This document shows, piece by piece, positions 52,939 to 61,901 of a DNA stretch of 64,000 nt (the first letter of the stretch is position 1; every line of letters begins with the position of its first letter). Under the pieces are notes generated by a model, which was not told the origin of the DNA, searched no databases, and saw only the letters and a program-made list of their open reading frames with translations. The stretch is taken from the NCBI RefSeq assembly GCF_007655005.1, contig NZ_SZVW01000010.1, positions 1 through 64,000 on the forward strand. Reading direction: 5' to 3'. A program made the translations under genes and the position numbers. Source of the DNA: Streptomyces tibetensis. GTDB lineage: Bacteria > Actinomycetota > Actinomycetes > Streptomycetales > Streptomycetaceae.

Positions 52939-53784
52939 GTGAACGACAGCAACGAAACCATCGAAGAGTTTCTCGCAGAGCACGCCTCCGACGTCGAAGA
53001 GGCGATCCGCAAGGCGGCCGCCGCCGAGATCCTGCCGCGCTGGCGCCGGCTCGCCGCGCACGAGGTCGACCAGAAGAGCGGCCCGCACGACCTGGTGACC
53101 GACGCCGACCGCAAGGCCGAGCTGTACCTGACCGAGGCCCTGGTCGCCCTGCTGCCCGGCTCGGTCGTGGTCGGCGAGGAGGCGGTGCACGCCAACCCCG
53201 CGTCGTACGGGGCGATACGCGACGACGCCCCGGTCTGGATCGTCGACCCGGTCGACGGGACACGCCAGTTCGTGCGTGGCGAGGCCGGGTTCTGCACCCT
53301 GGTCGCGCTCGCCCACCGCGGCACCCTGCTCGCGTCCTGGACGTACGCGCCCGCCGACGACCGGCTCGCCTTCGCCCAGCGGGGCAAGGGCGCCCGCCTC
53401 GGCGGGGAGCGGCTGTTCGCCGGAGTGCCGGAGCCCGGCCGGGACCTGCGCGTGGCCACCTCCCACCCCGACTACACGACGGACGAGCAGAAGGACGCCC
53501 TGCTCGGCCTGCGCGCCGACGGTGTGGCACCGCGCCCGTGCGGCTCCGCCGGACTGGAGTATCTCGCCATCGCCCGCGGCGAGTTGGACGCGGTGGCGTT
53601 CTCCTGGGAAGCGGCCTGGGACCACGCGGCCGGTCTGCTCCTGGTCGAGGAGGCGGGTGGCGCGCACCTCACCCTCGCGGGCGACCCGTTCCGCATCCAG
53701 GGCGGCAACGCCCTGCCCTTCACCGCCGCCCGCGACGCGGCCACGGCCCGCAGGGTGGTGGGCCTGCTGTCGGGCGGGGCCTGA
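52939..53784 (+). CDS. Inositol monophosphatase-family phosphatase (HisN-like)
   Basis: A 281-residue Mg-dependent phosphatase. The metal sites are all present: VVGEEAVHANP (Glu-Glu), WIVDPVDGTRQFVRG (DPxDGT) and SWEAAWDHAAGLLLVEEAG (WDxAA). It starts EFLAEHASDVEEAIRKAAA and has the family's KSGPHDLVTDADRKAE. Members dephosphorylate inositol phosphates, histidinol phosphate or PAP; streptomycete homologues are often called HisN. GTG 52939 is the only possible start, but the GGAGG motif lies just one base upstream, too close to act as a ribosome site, so a leaderless transcript is likely. Confidence 0.88.
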   Translation: MNDSNETIEEFLAEHASDVEEAIRKAAAAEILPRWRRLAAHEVDQKSGPHDLVTDADRKAELYLTEALVALLPGSVVVGEEAVHANPASYGAIRDDAPVWIVDPVDGTRQFVRGEAGFCTLVALAHRGTLLASWTYAPADDRLAFAQRGKGARLGGERLFAGVPEPGRDLRVATSHPDYTTDEQKDALLGLRADGVAPRPCGSAGLEYLAIARGELDAVAFSWEAAWDHAAGLLLVEEAGGAHLTLAGDPFRIQGGNALPFTAARDAATARRVVGLLSGGA

Positions 53785-53955
53785 GAACGCAGATCGTCGC
53801 GTGTCGCACACAGATGGTTACGCACGGTGCGCATGTGAGGGTTCCGGCCGCCGTGAAGTGCTCTTCCGCAGTGGAAAACACCCGCGGCCGGTGACTGTCA
53901 GTCTCCGGGCATATCCTGATGTTCAGTGGCCGTCGGCTGACGAAGGGGTCCGAAG

Positions 53956-55374
53956 GTGCCGTCGATGCTCGATGTCGTCGTAGTGGGTGCGGGGCCGAAC
54001 GGACTGACCGCGGCCGTGGAGCTGGCCCGTCGCGGTTTCTCCGTCGCCGTCTTCGAGGCCCGGAGCACCGTGGGCGGCGGAGCCCGCACCGAGGAGCTCA
54101 CCCTCCCCGGCTTCCGCCACGACCCGTGCTCGGCGGCCCACCCGCTCGCCATCAACTCACCCGCGTTCCGCGCCCTGCCCCTCGAGCGGTACGGCCTGGA
54201 GTGGCTGCACGCCGAGCTGCCCATGGCGCACCCCTTCCCGGACGGCTCGGCGGCCGTCCTGGCCCGGACCGTCGGCGAGACGGCCGCCTCCTTCGGCCCG
54301 CGTGACGCCGGCGCGTACCGCAGGCTGGTCGAGCCCTTCCTGCCCAAGTGGGACACCCTCGCCCGGGACTTCATGTCACTGCCCCTGACCGCCCTGCCCC
54401 GCGACCCGGTGACCCTCGCCCGTTTCGGCCTGGCCGGGCTGCCCCCGTCGACGCTGCTGATGCGCCGCTTCCGCGACGAGCCGGCCAAGGCCCTGTTCTC
54501 CGGGCTCGTCGCCCACGTCATGGCACCGCTCGGCGGCTTCGCCACCAGCGCCATCGGCCTGGTCTTCGCCCTCGCGGCGCACGCCCGCGGCTGGCCTCTC
54601 GCCCGCGGCGGCTCCCAGTCCCTCTCCGACGCCCTCGCCGCCTACCTGCGCGACCTCGGCGGCAGCGTCCACACGGACTACGAGGTCAAGCGCCTCGACG
54701 ACCTGCCACCGGCCCGGGCCTACGTCTTCGACACCTCACCCACCGCCCTGGCCCGCATCGCCGGCTTCGGCAACCACTACGCCGGATACCGCTACGGGCC
54801 GGGCGTCTTCAAGGTCGACTACGCCCTGGACGGCCCCGTGCCCTGGACCGCGAAGGAGGCCCGCGCCGCCGGCACGGTGCAGGTCGGCGCGAGCAGCGCG
54901 GAGATCGGATCAGCCCTGCGCGCGGCCTCCAGGGAGGGCCGGGCCCCCGACCGGCCGTTCCTGATCACGGTCCAGCCGAGCGTCGTCGACCCCAGCCGGG
55001 CCCCGGCTGGCAAGCACGTCTTCTGGGCCTACGGTCACGTCCCGCACGGCTGGACCGGCGATCTCACCGACGCCATCGAGCGCCAACTGGAGCGCTTCGC
55101 CCCGGGGTTCCGCGACCGCGTCCTGGCCCGCGCCACGGCGGGGCCGCCCGAACTGGCCGCCCGCAACGCCAACTACATCGGCGGGGACATCGCCTCCGGC
55201 GCGGTTTCCGGCCTCCAGCTCCTGCTGCGCCCGAGGCCCACCCTGTTCCCGTACCGCACCCCGCATCCGGCCGTCTTCATCTGCTCGTCGGCGACCCCGC
55301 CCGGCCCCGGCGTGCACGGCATGTCGGGCCACAACGCGGCGAAGGCCGTCTGGAAGCGACTGAGGCGGATATGA
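53956..55374 (+). CDS. FAD-dependent NAD(P)-type oxidoreductase, phytoene-desaturase-like
   Basis: A 472-residue flavoprotein with the dinucleotide fold DVVVVGAGPNGLTAAVELAR, ARSTVGGGARTEELTLPGF, and the C-terminal FAD-contact ATPPGPGVHGMSGHNAAKAV. It resembles the pyridine nucleotide-disulfide oxidoreductase/phytoene desaturase class (CrtI-like), yet no carotenoid genes are near. The central region has a membrane-association-like helix ATSAIGLVFALAAHARGW. GTG 53956 has GAAGGGG upstream; ATG 53965 is in frame. It overlaps the macro-domain gene by four bases (ATGA). Confidence 0.88.
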   Translation: MPSMLDVVVVGAGPNGLTAAVELARRGFSVAVFEARSTVGGGARTEELTLPGFRHDPCSAAHPLAINSPAFRALPLERYGLEWLHAELPMAHPFPDGSAAVLARTVGETAASFGPRDAGAYRRLVEPFLPKWDTLARDFMSLPLTALPRDPVTLARFGLAGLPPSTLLMRRFRDEPAKALFSGLVAHVMAPLGGFATSAIGLVFALAAHARGWPLARGGSQSLSDALAAYLRDLGGSVHTDYEVKRLDDLPPARAYVFDTSPTALARIAGFGNHYAGYRYGPGVFKVDYALDGPVPWTAKEARAAGTVQVGASSAEIGSALRAASREGRAPDRPFLITVQPSVVDPSRAPAGKHVFWAYGHVPHGWTGDLTDAIERQLERFAPGFRDRVLARATAGPPELAARNANYIGGDIASGAVSGLQLLLRPRPTLFPYRTPHPAVFICSSATPPGPGVHGMSGHNAAKAVWKRLRRI

Positions 55375-55880
55375 CGGCCATCGAACTGGTCCAAGGCGAC
55401 ATCACCCGCGAGAGCGTCGACGCGATCGTCAACGCGGCCAACTCCTCCCTGCTGGGCGGGGGAGGGGTCGACGGGGCGATCCACCGACGTGGCGGCCCCG
55501 CGATCCTGGAGGACTGCCGCAGGCTCCGCGCGGCGCACCTCGGCAAGGGGCTGCCCACCGGTCAGGCGGTCGCCACCACCGCGGGCGACCTCGACGCCCG
55601 CTGGGTCGTCCACACCGTAGGCCCGGTGTTCAGCACCACCGAGGACCGCTCCGGCCTGCTCGCCTCCTGCTACCGCGAGTCGCTCCGCGTCGCCGGTGAA
55701 CTCGGCGCTCGCACCGTGGCGTTCCCCGCGATCTCCACCGGTGTCTACGGCTGGCCGATGGACGACGGGGCCCGCATCGCGGTCGAGACCGTCCGGGCGG
55801 CGGACACCACCGTCGAGGAGGTCAGGTTCGTCCTCTTCGACGAGCGGGCGTACGAGGCGTTCGCCGCGCGGCTGCGCTGA
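55371..55880 (+). CDS. Macro-domain ADP-ribose hydrolase-like protein
   Basis: A 169-residue free-standing macro domain: IELVQGDITRESVDAIVNAA, NSSLLGGGGVDGAIHRRGGP (the ADP-ribose-binding loop with Asn, Gly and Asp), VVHTVGPVFSTTE, the second loop AFPAISTGVYGWPMDDGARI and FVLFDERAYEAF. This is the MacroD class, known to hydrolyse O-acetyl-ADP-ribose and ADP-ribosylated proteins. ATG 55371 overlaps the stop of the FAD oxidoreductase gene (ATGA), so both are translated from one message. Confidence 0.93.
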   Translation: MTAIELVQGDITRESVDAIVNAANSSLLGGGGVDGAIHRRGGPAILEDCRRLRAAHLGKGLPTGQAVATTAGDLDARWVVHTVGPVFSTTEDRSGLLASCYRESLRVAGELGARTVAFPAISTGVYGWPMDDGARIAVETVRAADTTVEEVRFVLFDERAYEAFAARLR

Positions 55881-55899
55881 ACCGGGCGAGTGGCAGGGC

Positions 55900-56733
55900 T
55901 CAGACGGGCTCCGGCTCGAAGTGCTGCAGCAGTTCCCGCCCGGGCTGCACGACACCGTAGGTGCTCTCCGGTACGGCGTTCCACACGCCGGGGAGATCGC
56001 CCAGCGGCTCCGACACGACCAGCCGGGTCTCGTCGGAGACATGGTTGAGGAACCCGAGGTCGGGGTGGAGGGCACGCACGTCCTCCACGCGGCTGCTGTA
56101 GTACAGCGACCGTGATTTTCCCGCGCTGGAGTAGCGGAAGAACCACACTCGCTCGCCGTCGGTCACCGCGACCGTCATCTGCAGCGGCTGCGGCACCCCG
56201 TGCTCGCGGCCCAGCCGCTCGATCATCCCCGTCATCCGCGCCACCGCGCCCGGCGGGTCGCCGTCCAGCCCCAGGGTGAGCGCCACGTGGAACATCACCT
56301 CGGAGTCCGTCGTGCCCTCCATCGACGCGAACAGCCCCGGGTCCACCGCCAGGGTGAGATCCCGGCGCAGTTCACGGAACCCGTCGATCGCCCCGTTGTG
56401 CATCCACATCCACCGCCCGTGGCGGAACGGATGGCAGTTCGTCTGCTGCACGGCCGATCCGGTGGAGGCGCGCACATGCGCGAAGAACAGCGGCGAGCGG
56501 ACGTGGTCGGCGATCTCCCGCAGGTTGCGGTTGCTCCAGGCCGGGCCGGTGTCGCGGATGACGGCGGGAGTGCGCAGATGCCACGCGTACCAGCCGACGC
56601 CGAAGCCGTCGCCGTTGGTGGTCTCGACCCCCATCCGCGCGTGCAGGCTCTGGTCGATCAGCGAGTGCTGCGGGCGGTAGAGGACGTCGTCGAGCAGCAC
56701 GGGAGTGCCCGAGTAGGCGAGCCAGCGGCACAT
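55900..56733 (-). CDS. Class II glutamine amidotransferase
   Basis: A 277-residue protein with the Ntn-type glutaminase domain: MCRWLAYSGTPVLLDDVL (Cys2 nucleophile after removal of Met1), TTNGDGFGVGWYAW, FFAHVRASTGSAVQQTNCHP and WMWMHNGAIDGFRELR. No synthase domain is attached. It resembles the YafJ/EgtC-like class of stand-alone amidotransferases. The stop is 20 bases from the convergent macro-domain gene. Confidence 0.9.
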   Translation of the reverse strand: MCRWLAYSGTPVLLDDVLYRPQHSLIDQSLHARMGVETTNGDGFGVGWYAWHLRTPAVIRDTGPAWSNRNLREIADHVRSPLFFAHVRASTGSAVQQTNCHPFRHGRWMWMHNGAIDGFRELRRDLTLAVDPGLFASMEGTTDSEVMFHVALTLGLDGDPPGAVARMTGMIERLGREHGVPQPLQMTVAVTDGERVWFFRYSSAGKSRSLYYSSRVEDVRALHPDLGFLNHVSDETRLVVSEPLGDLPGVWNAVPESTYGVVQPGRELLQHFEPEPV

Positions 56734-56919
56734 GGCCGTACCCCTGTTCCGAGCCGCACGGGCCGGACCCGGGCGGCTCCGTAGGTGGTGTCCGTGGACC
56801 TCAGGGAACCCCGGATGGCGCCGGGGGCGCATCGCCCGCGGCGGGTGAGAGTGTGACGCCCCGCCGGAGGCCGGGCCAGGACGTGCCCCGGTCCGCTCGG
56901 GACCGGACGCGGCCGGTCA

Positions 56920-58329
56920 TCACCCGGCCGCCGCGTGCACACGCCCCGAGCGGACCGCCGCGCCCAGCGCCGCGAAGTCCCGCTCGTTCTGGTCGGCGTA
57001 CGCCTGGGCGAACACAGTGAGGGAGCGGTCGAAGCGGTCGCCGCCGCCCAGGTAGGCCGCGATGGCGACGGGGTCGCCGGAGCGGGCGTGGGCCCGTGCC
57101 AGGCTCGCTCCGCACAGCCGCCCGAACAGCCGCAGCAGGTCGGGGTCCATGGTCTCCGGCTGGGCGATGCCCTTCCAGTCGCGCAGTTGCCGCACGTAGA
57201 AGTCCCGCTCCTGTCCGTCGAGGCCCACCGTGTGCGTCCAGCCCAGCAGGATGTCGCTGGTCGTCTGGATCAACCGCTGTCCCGCCACCACACGGCGGCC
57301 CTGGTTGTCGTAGCGGTCGCCGCCGCTGTGCGCCGCGAGCACCGACTCCTGCGCCTCCTTGGCCTGGAGCAGCAGCGGATCGTCGTCGTCGCGGCCGAGC
57401 AGCAGCACGATCCAGCAGCGGGTGCCGACACTGCCGACCCCGACGACCTTGCGGGCGATGTCCACCAGGCGGTACCGGCGCAGCAGATGCCGGCGCTCGG
57501 ACGACAGGCTGCGGGCGTACCCCTCCAGGACGGCGCGCAGATCCTCTTCCCGTCCGTGCCCCGAGGAGTCGCCCACCAGGTCCCGCAGCGGGGTGATCAG
57601 CGGCGGGTCCGGAGTGATCCGCCGCCCCTCGGCCGTGTCCCGGGTGAGCTTGGCGTAGGCCTGCATGTGGGTGCGGGTCCGGGCGCTCGCCGTGGCCTTG
57701 GCGGTGCGGCGCCGTGCCTCCTTGGACATCGACGTGGCCATCAGCTCCCGCATGTGGTCGGCGTCGTCCTGGGCGTACCAGATGTCCAGGTTCCGCATCC
57801 CGGCGAAGTCCCGCATCCGCCGCCGGTAGGCCCGGACACAGGTCTCGATCGCGCCGTTCTGTTCAGCGGTCCCGAAGCCGTTGGCGCGGCCCGCGATGGC
57901 GAAGCTGGCCGCGAGCCGTTTGACGTCCCACTCGAACGGCCCGGCCAGCGTCTCGTCGAAGTCGTTGATGTCGAATACCAGATGGCGCTCCGGCGAGGCC
58001 AGCAGCCGGAAGTTCAGCAGGTGGGCGTCCCCGCACAGCTGCACCCGCAGCCCGGTGTCCGTGGTGGCCCCCAGGTCCGCCGCCATGATGGCCGCCGCGC
58101 CGCGGTAGAAGCGGAACGGCGACTCCAGCATGCGGGCGTAGCGGAGCGGCACCAACTCCGTCACCCGGGTGGCCGACTGGCGCTCCAGCACGTCGACCGG
58201 GTCGAACCGGTCCGGCCCCGCCTCGAACCCGGCGTGGGCCGACCGCGGCACCCGCCGCCGCGCCTCCCGGCCGGCGGCCGCCCGCTCGGCCGGTGACATG
58301 AAGGTCGTGAAGGGGCTCGGTACGGTCAT
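56920..58329 (-). CDS. DUF2252 protein (kinase-like fold)
   Basis: A 469-residue DUF2252 protein: RYARMLESPFRFYRGAAAIM, CGDAHLLNFRLLASPERHLV (the GDxHLxNF signature), FDINDFDETLAGPFEWDVKR and ARKVVGVGSVGTRCWIVLLL. The GDxHxxN and FDxNDFDE motifs mirror the catalytic loop and DFG-type metal site of protein-kinase-like enzymes, but the substrate is unknown. Its ribosome site GGAAGGA lies within the end of the upstream K+ channel gene, with only 3 bases between the two genes. Confidence 0.9.
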   Translation of the reverse strand: MTVPSPFTTFMSPAERAAAGREARRRVPRSAHAGFEAGPDRFDPVDVLERQSATRVTELVPLRYARMLESPFRFYRGAAAIMAADLGATTDTGLRVQLCGDAHLLNFRLLASPERHLVFDINDFDETLAGPFEWDVKRLAASFAIAGRANGFGTAEQNGAIETCVRAYRRRMRDFAGMRNLDIWYAQDDADHMRELMATSMSKEARRRTAKATASARTRTHMQAYAKLTRDTAEGRRITPDPPLITPLRDLVGDSSGHGREEDLRAVLEGYARSLSSERRHLLRRYRLVDIARKVVGVGSVGTRCWIVLLLGRDDDDPLLLQAKEAQESVLAAHSGGDRYDNQGRRVVAGQRLIQTTSDILLGWTHTVGLDGQERDFYVRQLRDWKGIAQPETMDPDLLRLFGRLCGASLARAHARSGDPVAIAAYLGGGDRFDRSLTVFAQAYADQNERDFAALGAAVRSGRVHAAAG

Positions 58330-58332
58330 GGC

Positions 58333-58911
58333 TCAGTCCTTCCGCCGCGTGGGGAAGTCGTCCGAGGGCTCCCGGCCCTGCCGGCGCAGTCCCGCCTGCA
58401 CGGCGCCGGCGAGGATCCGCGCCGCCACGCCCACCAGCATCAGACCGCCCACCATCTGAATCATCGCCAGCACCCGGCCGGTCTGCGAGCGGGCCGTGAT
58501 GTCGCCGTATCCGACGGTGGTGAACGTCGTGAGCGTGAAGTACAGGGAGTCCGTCTTGGTCAGCGGCTCGCTGAACGAGCCGGGGGTGGTGTGCTCCAGC
58601 AGGAAGTAGGCGCCCGCGAAGAGCAGCAGGAAGAGCGCCAACGTGGTGGCCAGGGTCTCGACGGCCTTCAGCCGGGGGTGAGGCGAGGTCACGATGGCCC
58701 GCACCTGCCACCAGAACACCACGACGACCAGCAGCAGACCGCAGGCCAGCAGGACCGAGTCGGTGGTCGTGCCGCGTCCGTCCAGGGGCAGCACGTAGTA
58801 GACGGTGACGAGCCCGGCCGCGACGAGCGCGGCGCGGACGAGGGCCGAGACCGCGGCACGCCGTCGCCGCCCCGGCGGGCGCCGGTCCGGCTGCTCCACT
58901 GGATCGTCCAT
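58333..58911 (-). CDS. Two-pore-helix type potassium channel
   Basis: A 192-residue K+ channel protein with four hydrophobic segments: AALVAAGLVTVYYVLPL, SVLLACGLLLVVVVFWWQV, LATTLALFLLLFAGAYFLLE, then the pore loop with selectivity filter TTVGYGDIT, and LAMIQMVGGLMLVGVAARIL. This is the core of a KcsA-like channel, with two extra segments in front. No ligand-binding domain is attached. It is the first gene of a two-gene operon with the DUF2252 protein. ATG 58911 has GGAAGA upstream. Confidence 0.88.
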   Translation of the reverse strand: MDDPVEQPDRRPPGRRRRAAVSALVRAALVAAGLVTVYYVLPLDGRGTTTDSVLLACGLLLVVVVFWWQVRAIVTSPHPRLKAVETLATTLALFLLLFAGAYFLLEHTTPGSFSEPLTKTDSLYFTLTTFTTVGYGDITARSQTGRVLAMIQMVGGLMLVGVAARILAGAVQAGLRRQGREPSDDFPTRRKD

Positions 58912-59274
58912 CGCGCGTCTTCCGGTCGCGGTCCCGCCTCCGGCACCTGGGCGCCCCACAAGGCCTGTCCCACCACCTCAGCGCTCCGGCGCCGCACAGG
59001 GATCACCCGCCACGGGTGAGGCAGCCCGACATGCGCCCCGGGCAGGCTGAGGTCGACGGGGACCGCTGCCGGGCGGGCGACCGGGGCGGAGGGCCGCGAG
59101 GTGCGGTTCCCGGGGCGGCGAGCACCGGCCCGGCAGTGCCGACGAGCTCGCCGGGCTGTACGGATCCGCGGGAACCGCTGCGCGGCCGCTCCGCCGCATG
59201 GGGCGCACAGGGCGCCCCGGTCCCCCCACCTCCGGTCGCTGACCGCGCCGGACTCAGCAGAATCGAGGAGCAGG

Positions 59275-59691
59275 ATGACCGCCACACACCCTACGCACGG
59301 GCACGCGACGGCGAAGCGCGGCTGGGCCACCGGCATGACGGCCTTCGCGGCGATCATGCTCATGATCGCCGGGATCCTGGCCGTCCTGCGCGGCATCTCG
59401 GCCATCGCCGAGGACGAGGTCTTCGTCTCGACCCGCAACTACATCTTCGAGTTCGACCTCACCGGCTGGGGCTGGACCCACCTGGCCCTGGGCGTGGTCG
59501 CCGTGCTGGTCAGCATGGGCCTGTTCCAGGGGGCGGGCTGGGCGCGCGTCTTCGGCGTGGGCATCGCTGCCCTCGTCATCATCGCCAACTTCCTCTCCCT
59601 GCCGGCCTACCCGGTCTGGTCCGTGATCATGATCGCGATGTCAGGGTTCATCATCTGGGCCCTGTGCACGCCCCGCAGGGGTGACGCCTGA
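59275..59691 (+). CDS. Four-helix membrane protein, DUF7144-like
   Basis: A 138-residue membrane protein with four segments (ATGMTAFAAIMLMIAGILAV, WTHLALGVVAVLVSMGLFQG, VFGVGIAALVIIANFLSLPA, SVIMIAMSGFIIWALCT). The pattern is that of a widespread actinobacterial family of unknown function (DUF7144, from memory). GAGGAG precedes ATG 59275. It is convergent with the phosphatase gene, whose stop is 12 bases away. Confidence 0.8.
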   Translation: MTATHPTHGHATAKRGWATGMTAFAAIMLMIAGILAVLRGISAIAEDEVFVSTRNYIFEFDLTGWGWTHLALGVVAVLVSMGLFQGAGWARVFGVGIAALVIIANFLSLPAYPVWSVIMIAMSGFIIWALCTPRRGDA

Positions 59692-59703
59692 GCCCGTCAT
59701 GGC

Positions 59704-61749
59704 TCAGGCCCTGGTGCGGACCAGCAGCAGGGCCACGTCGTCGTCCGGCTCCGGACTCAGCGCGCTGAGCAGAGAGTCGCTCGCGCGCTGAAGGCTGGGC
59801 CCCGCGTGCTGGAGCAGCCGGGTCAGGGTGCCGAGGCCGGTGTCGATGGGCTCCCCGCGGTTCTCGACCAGGCCGTCCGTGTACAGGGCGAGCAGGGAGC
59901 CCGGGGCGAGCTCCACCTCCACGGTGCCGAACTCCACGCCGCCGACCCCGAGCGGGACACCGCCCGGCACGTCGACGAGCCGCGCACTGCCGTCCGCCCC
60001 GGCGAGCACCGGCGGCAGATGCCCGGCGCTGGACAGCTCGCAGGTGCCGCGCCCGAGGTCGCACACCGCGTACACGCACGTCGCGATCGCGTCGCCGAGC
60101 GAGCCGGCGATGTCGTCGAGGTGCCGCAGCAGCTCGGCGGGCGGCAGGTCCAGCCGGGCCAGCGCCCGCGTGGCCGTGCTCAGCTGCCCCATGATCGCCG
60201 CGGCCTGGACACCCTTGCCCATGACGTCCCCGACGACCAGCCCGGTGCGTCCCGGGCCCAGCGGGAGGACGTCGTACCAGTCGCCGCCGACCTCGCTGAG
60301 GGCCGGGCGGTAGCGGGCGGCGATGTCCAGCCCTTCCCGCTCCGCAGGCGTGCTCGGGAGCAGGCTGCGCTGCAGGGTCAGGGCGGTGCCGCGCTCGCGG
60401 CCGTAGAGGCGGGCGTTGTCTATGCAGATCGCGGCGCGCGCGGCCAGTTCCGAGGCGAGAACCCGGTCCCGGTCGTCGAAGGGGCGCTCGTTGACCGTGC
60501 GGTACAGCGAGAGCGTGCCGAGCACCTTGCCCCGGGCCACCAGCGGCAGCGCCAGGTAGGAGTGGGCGCCGGCTTCGTGCAGGGCCTGGGCGGCCCGTGA
60601 GTCCCGGGCCAGGCGCCGCAGCATCTTGGCGTCCACGCGTTCGACCAGCACCGGGCGGGCACTGCGGACGCACTGCGTGATGATCCGCGACGAGCCGTAC
60701 GTGGCGAGCTCGCCCACCGGGTCGGCGGCGTGGATGGCGTCGGTGGGGTAACCGGCCGCGACGGCCAGCGCCCGGAACTCGGCCGGGGAGCCGCCCGACA
60801 CGGGCGTGATGGTGCCGCGGGCCACGACCGACTCCAGGACGTCCACGGCGGCCAGGTCCGCCAGGTGCGGCACGACCACGTCGGCCAGTTCCCGGGCGGT
60901 CTGCTGGAGGTCCAGCGTGGTGCCGATCTTCATCCCCGCGTCGGCGATCACCGACAGGTGCTGGCGCGCCTGAGCGACCTCGGCCGCGGCCTGCTGGCGC
61001 TCGGTGACGTCCAGTACGGCCATCGCGAGCCCGAGGACCCGGCCGTCGGTGTCCTCGATGCGGTGGTACGACTCCGAGTAGGCGCGCTCCTGCGCGTCCG
61101 CCGCCGTACGCCCTACGGTCTGCTGGTCGAGCAGCGGTCTGCCGGTTTCCAGGACGTGCCGCATCCGGGTCTCGATGGCCGCGACGTCGAGGTCCGGCAG
61201 CACCTCACCGACCCGGCGCCCCAGCACGGCCTCCTCGGGCACGCCGTTGATCCGCTCCAGTGCGGGGTTGACCCCGACCCAGCGCAGGTCGTTGTCGAAG
61301 ACGGCGATGCCGAGCGGGGTCTGGTTGACGAGGCTGTGGGAGAGGGCGAGGTCGCGCTCCACCTTGCGTACCGTCGTCGCGTCCGTGGCGAGCCCCAGCA
61401 GGTGGGGCTGCCCTTCGGGGTCGAGGAGGCGCATCGTACGGAACTCCACGGCCCGTTCCGTCCCGTCACGGTGCCGCAGCGGGAACACCCCGGCCCACCG
61501 CGCCCCCGTGCTGACCTGCGTGAACAGTTCCCTGCCCCGGGGGCGGTTCTCGGGGGAGACCAGGAGGGTGTCGGCGCGCTGCCGCAGAGCCTCCTCCGCG
61601 GTCCAGCCGAGCAGCTGCTCGATCTCGGGGCTCCACAGCGCGATGTGCCCGCGCGCGTCGAGAACCACGGCCGCGACCTTGAGCAGATCGAGCAGCCCGC
61701 CGGGCGCGGCCGTGACGGCGTCGCGGTCCGAGGTCGCATAGCCGTTCAT
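59704..61749 (-). CDS. PAS-PAS-GAF-PP2C phosphatase (RsbU/SpoIIE type)
   Basis: A 681-residue signalling protein: PAS domain 1 (AAVVLDARGHIALWSPEIEQ), PAS domain 2 (PLGIAVFDNDLRWVGVNPAL), a GAF domain (about residues 300-440, SYLALPLVARGKVLGTLSLY) and a C-terminal PP2C/SpoIIE phosphatase (TLQRSLLPSTPAEREGLDIA, LSEVGGDWYDVLPLGPG, GDVMGKGVQAAAIM, EPDDDVALLLVR). It would sense a small molecule or redox change and dephosphorylate an anti-anti-sigma factor. GGAAGGAG precedes ATG 61749. A second phosphatase of the same catalytic family is at the left edge. Confidence 0.92.
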   Translation of the reverse strand: MNGYATSDRDAVTAAPGGLLDLLKVAAVVLDARGHIALWSPEIEQLLGWTAEEALRQRADTLLVSPENRPRGRELFTQVSTGARWAGVFPLRHRDGTERAVEFRTMRLLDPEGQPHLLGLATDATTVRKVERDLALSHSLVNQTPLGIAVFDNDLRWVGVNPALERINGVPEEAVLGRRVGEVLPDLDVAAIETRMRHVLETGRPLLDQQTVGRTAADAQERAYSESYHRIEDTDGRVLGLAMAVLDVTERQQAAAEVAQARQHLSVIADAGMKIGTTLDLQQTARELADVVVPHLADLAAVDVLESVVARGTITPVSGGSPAEFRALAVAAGYPTDAIHAADPVGELATYGSSRIITQCVRSARPVLVERVDAKMLRRLARDSRAAQALHEAGAHSYLALPLVARGKVLGTLSLYRTVNERPFDDRDRVLASELAARAAICIDNARLYGRERGTALTLQRSLLPSTPAEREGLDIAARYRPALSEVGGDWYDVLPLGPGRTGLVVGDVMGKGVQAAAIMGQLSTATRALARLDLPPAELLRHLDDIAGSLGDAIATCVYAVCDLGRGTCELSSAGHLPPVLAGADGSARLVDVPGGVPLGVGGVEFGTVEVELAPGSLLALYTDGLVENRGEPIDTGLGTLTRLLQHAGPSLQRASDSLLSALSPEPDDDVALLLVRTRA

Positions 61750-61901
61750 GCGGGCCGCTCCTTCCGGCGCGGCAAAGGTACCGCCATGATCTGTTGTGCG
61801 GGCTGTCCGATGAGGTCACATTACGGTCGGAGCAGCGGCACTGTCGCGCCGAAACGACAAAAAAGCGCGGGTCGGGACCCGCGGCGGAAGGGAGCGGCAT
61901 C

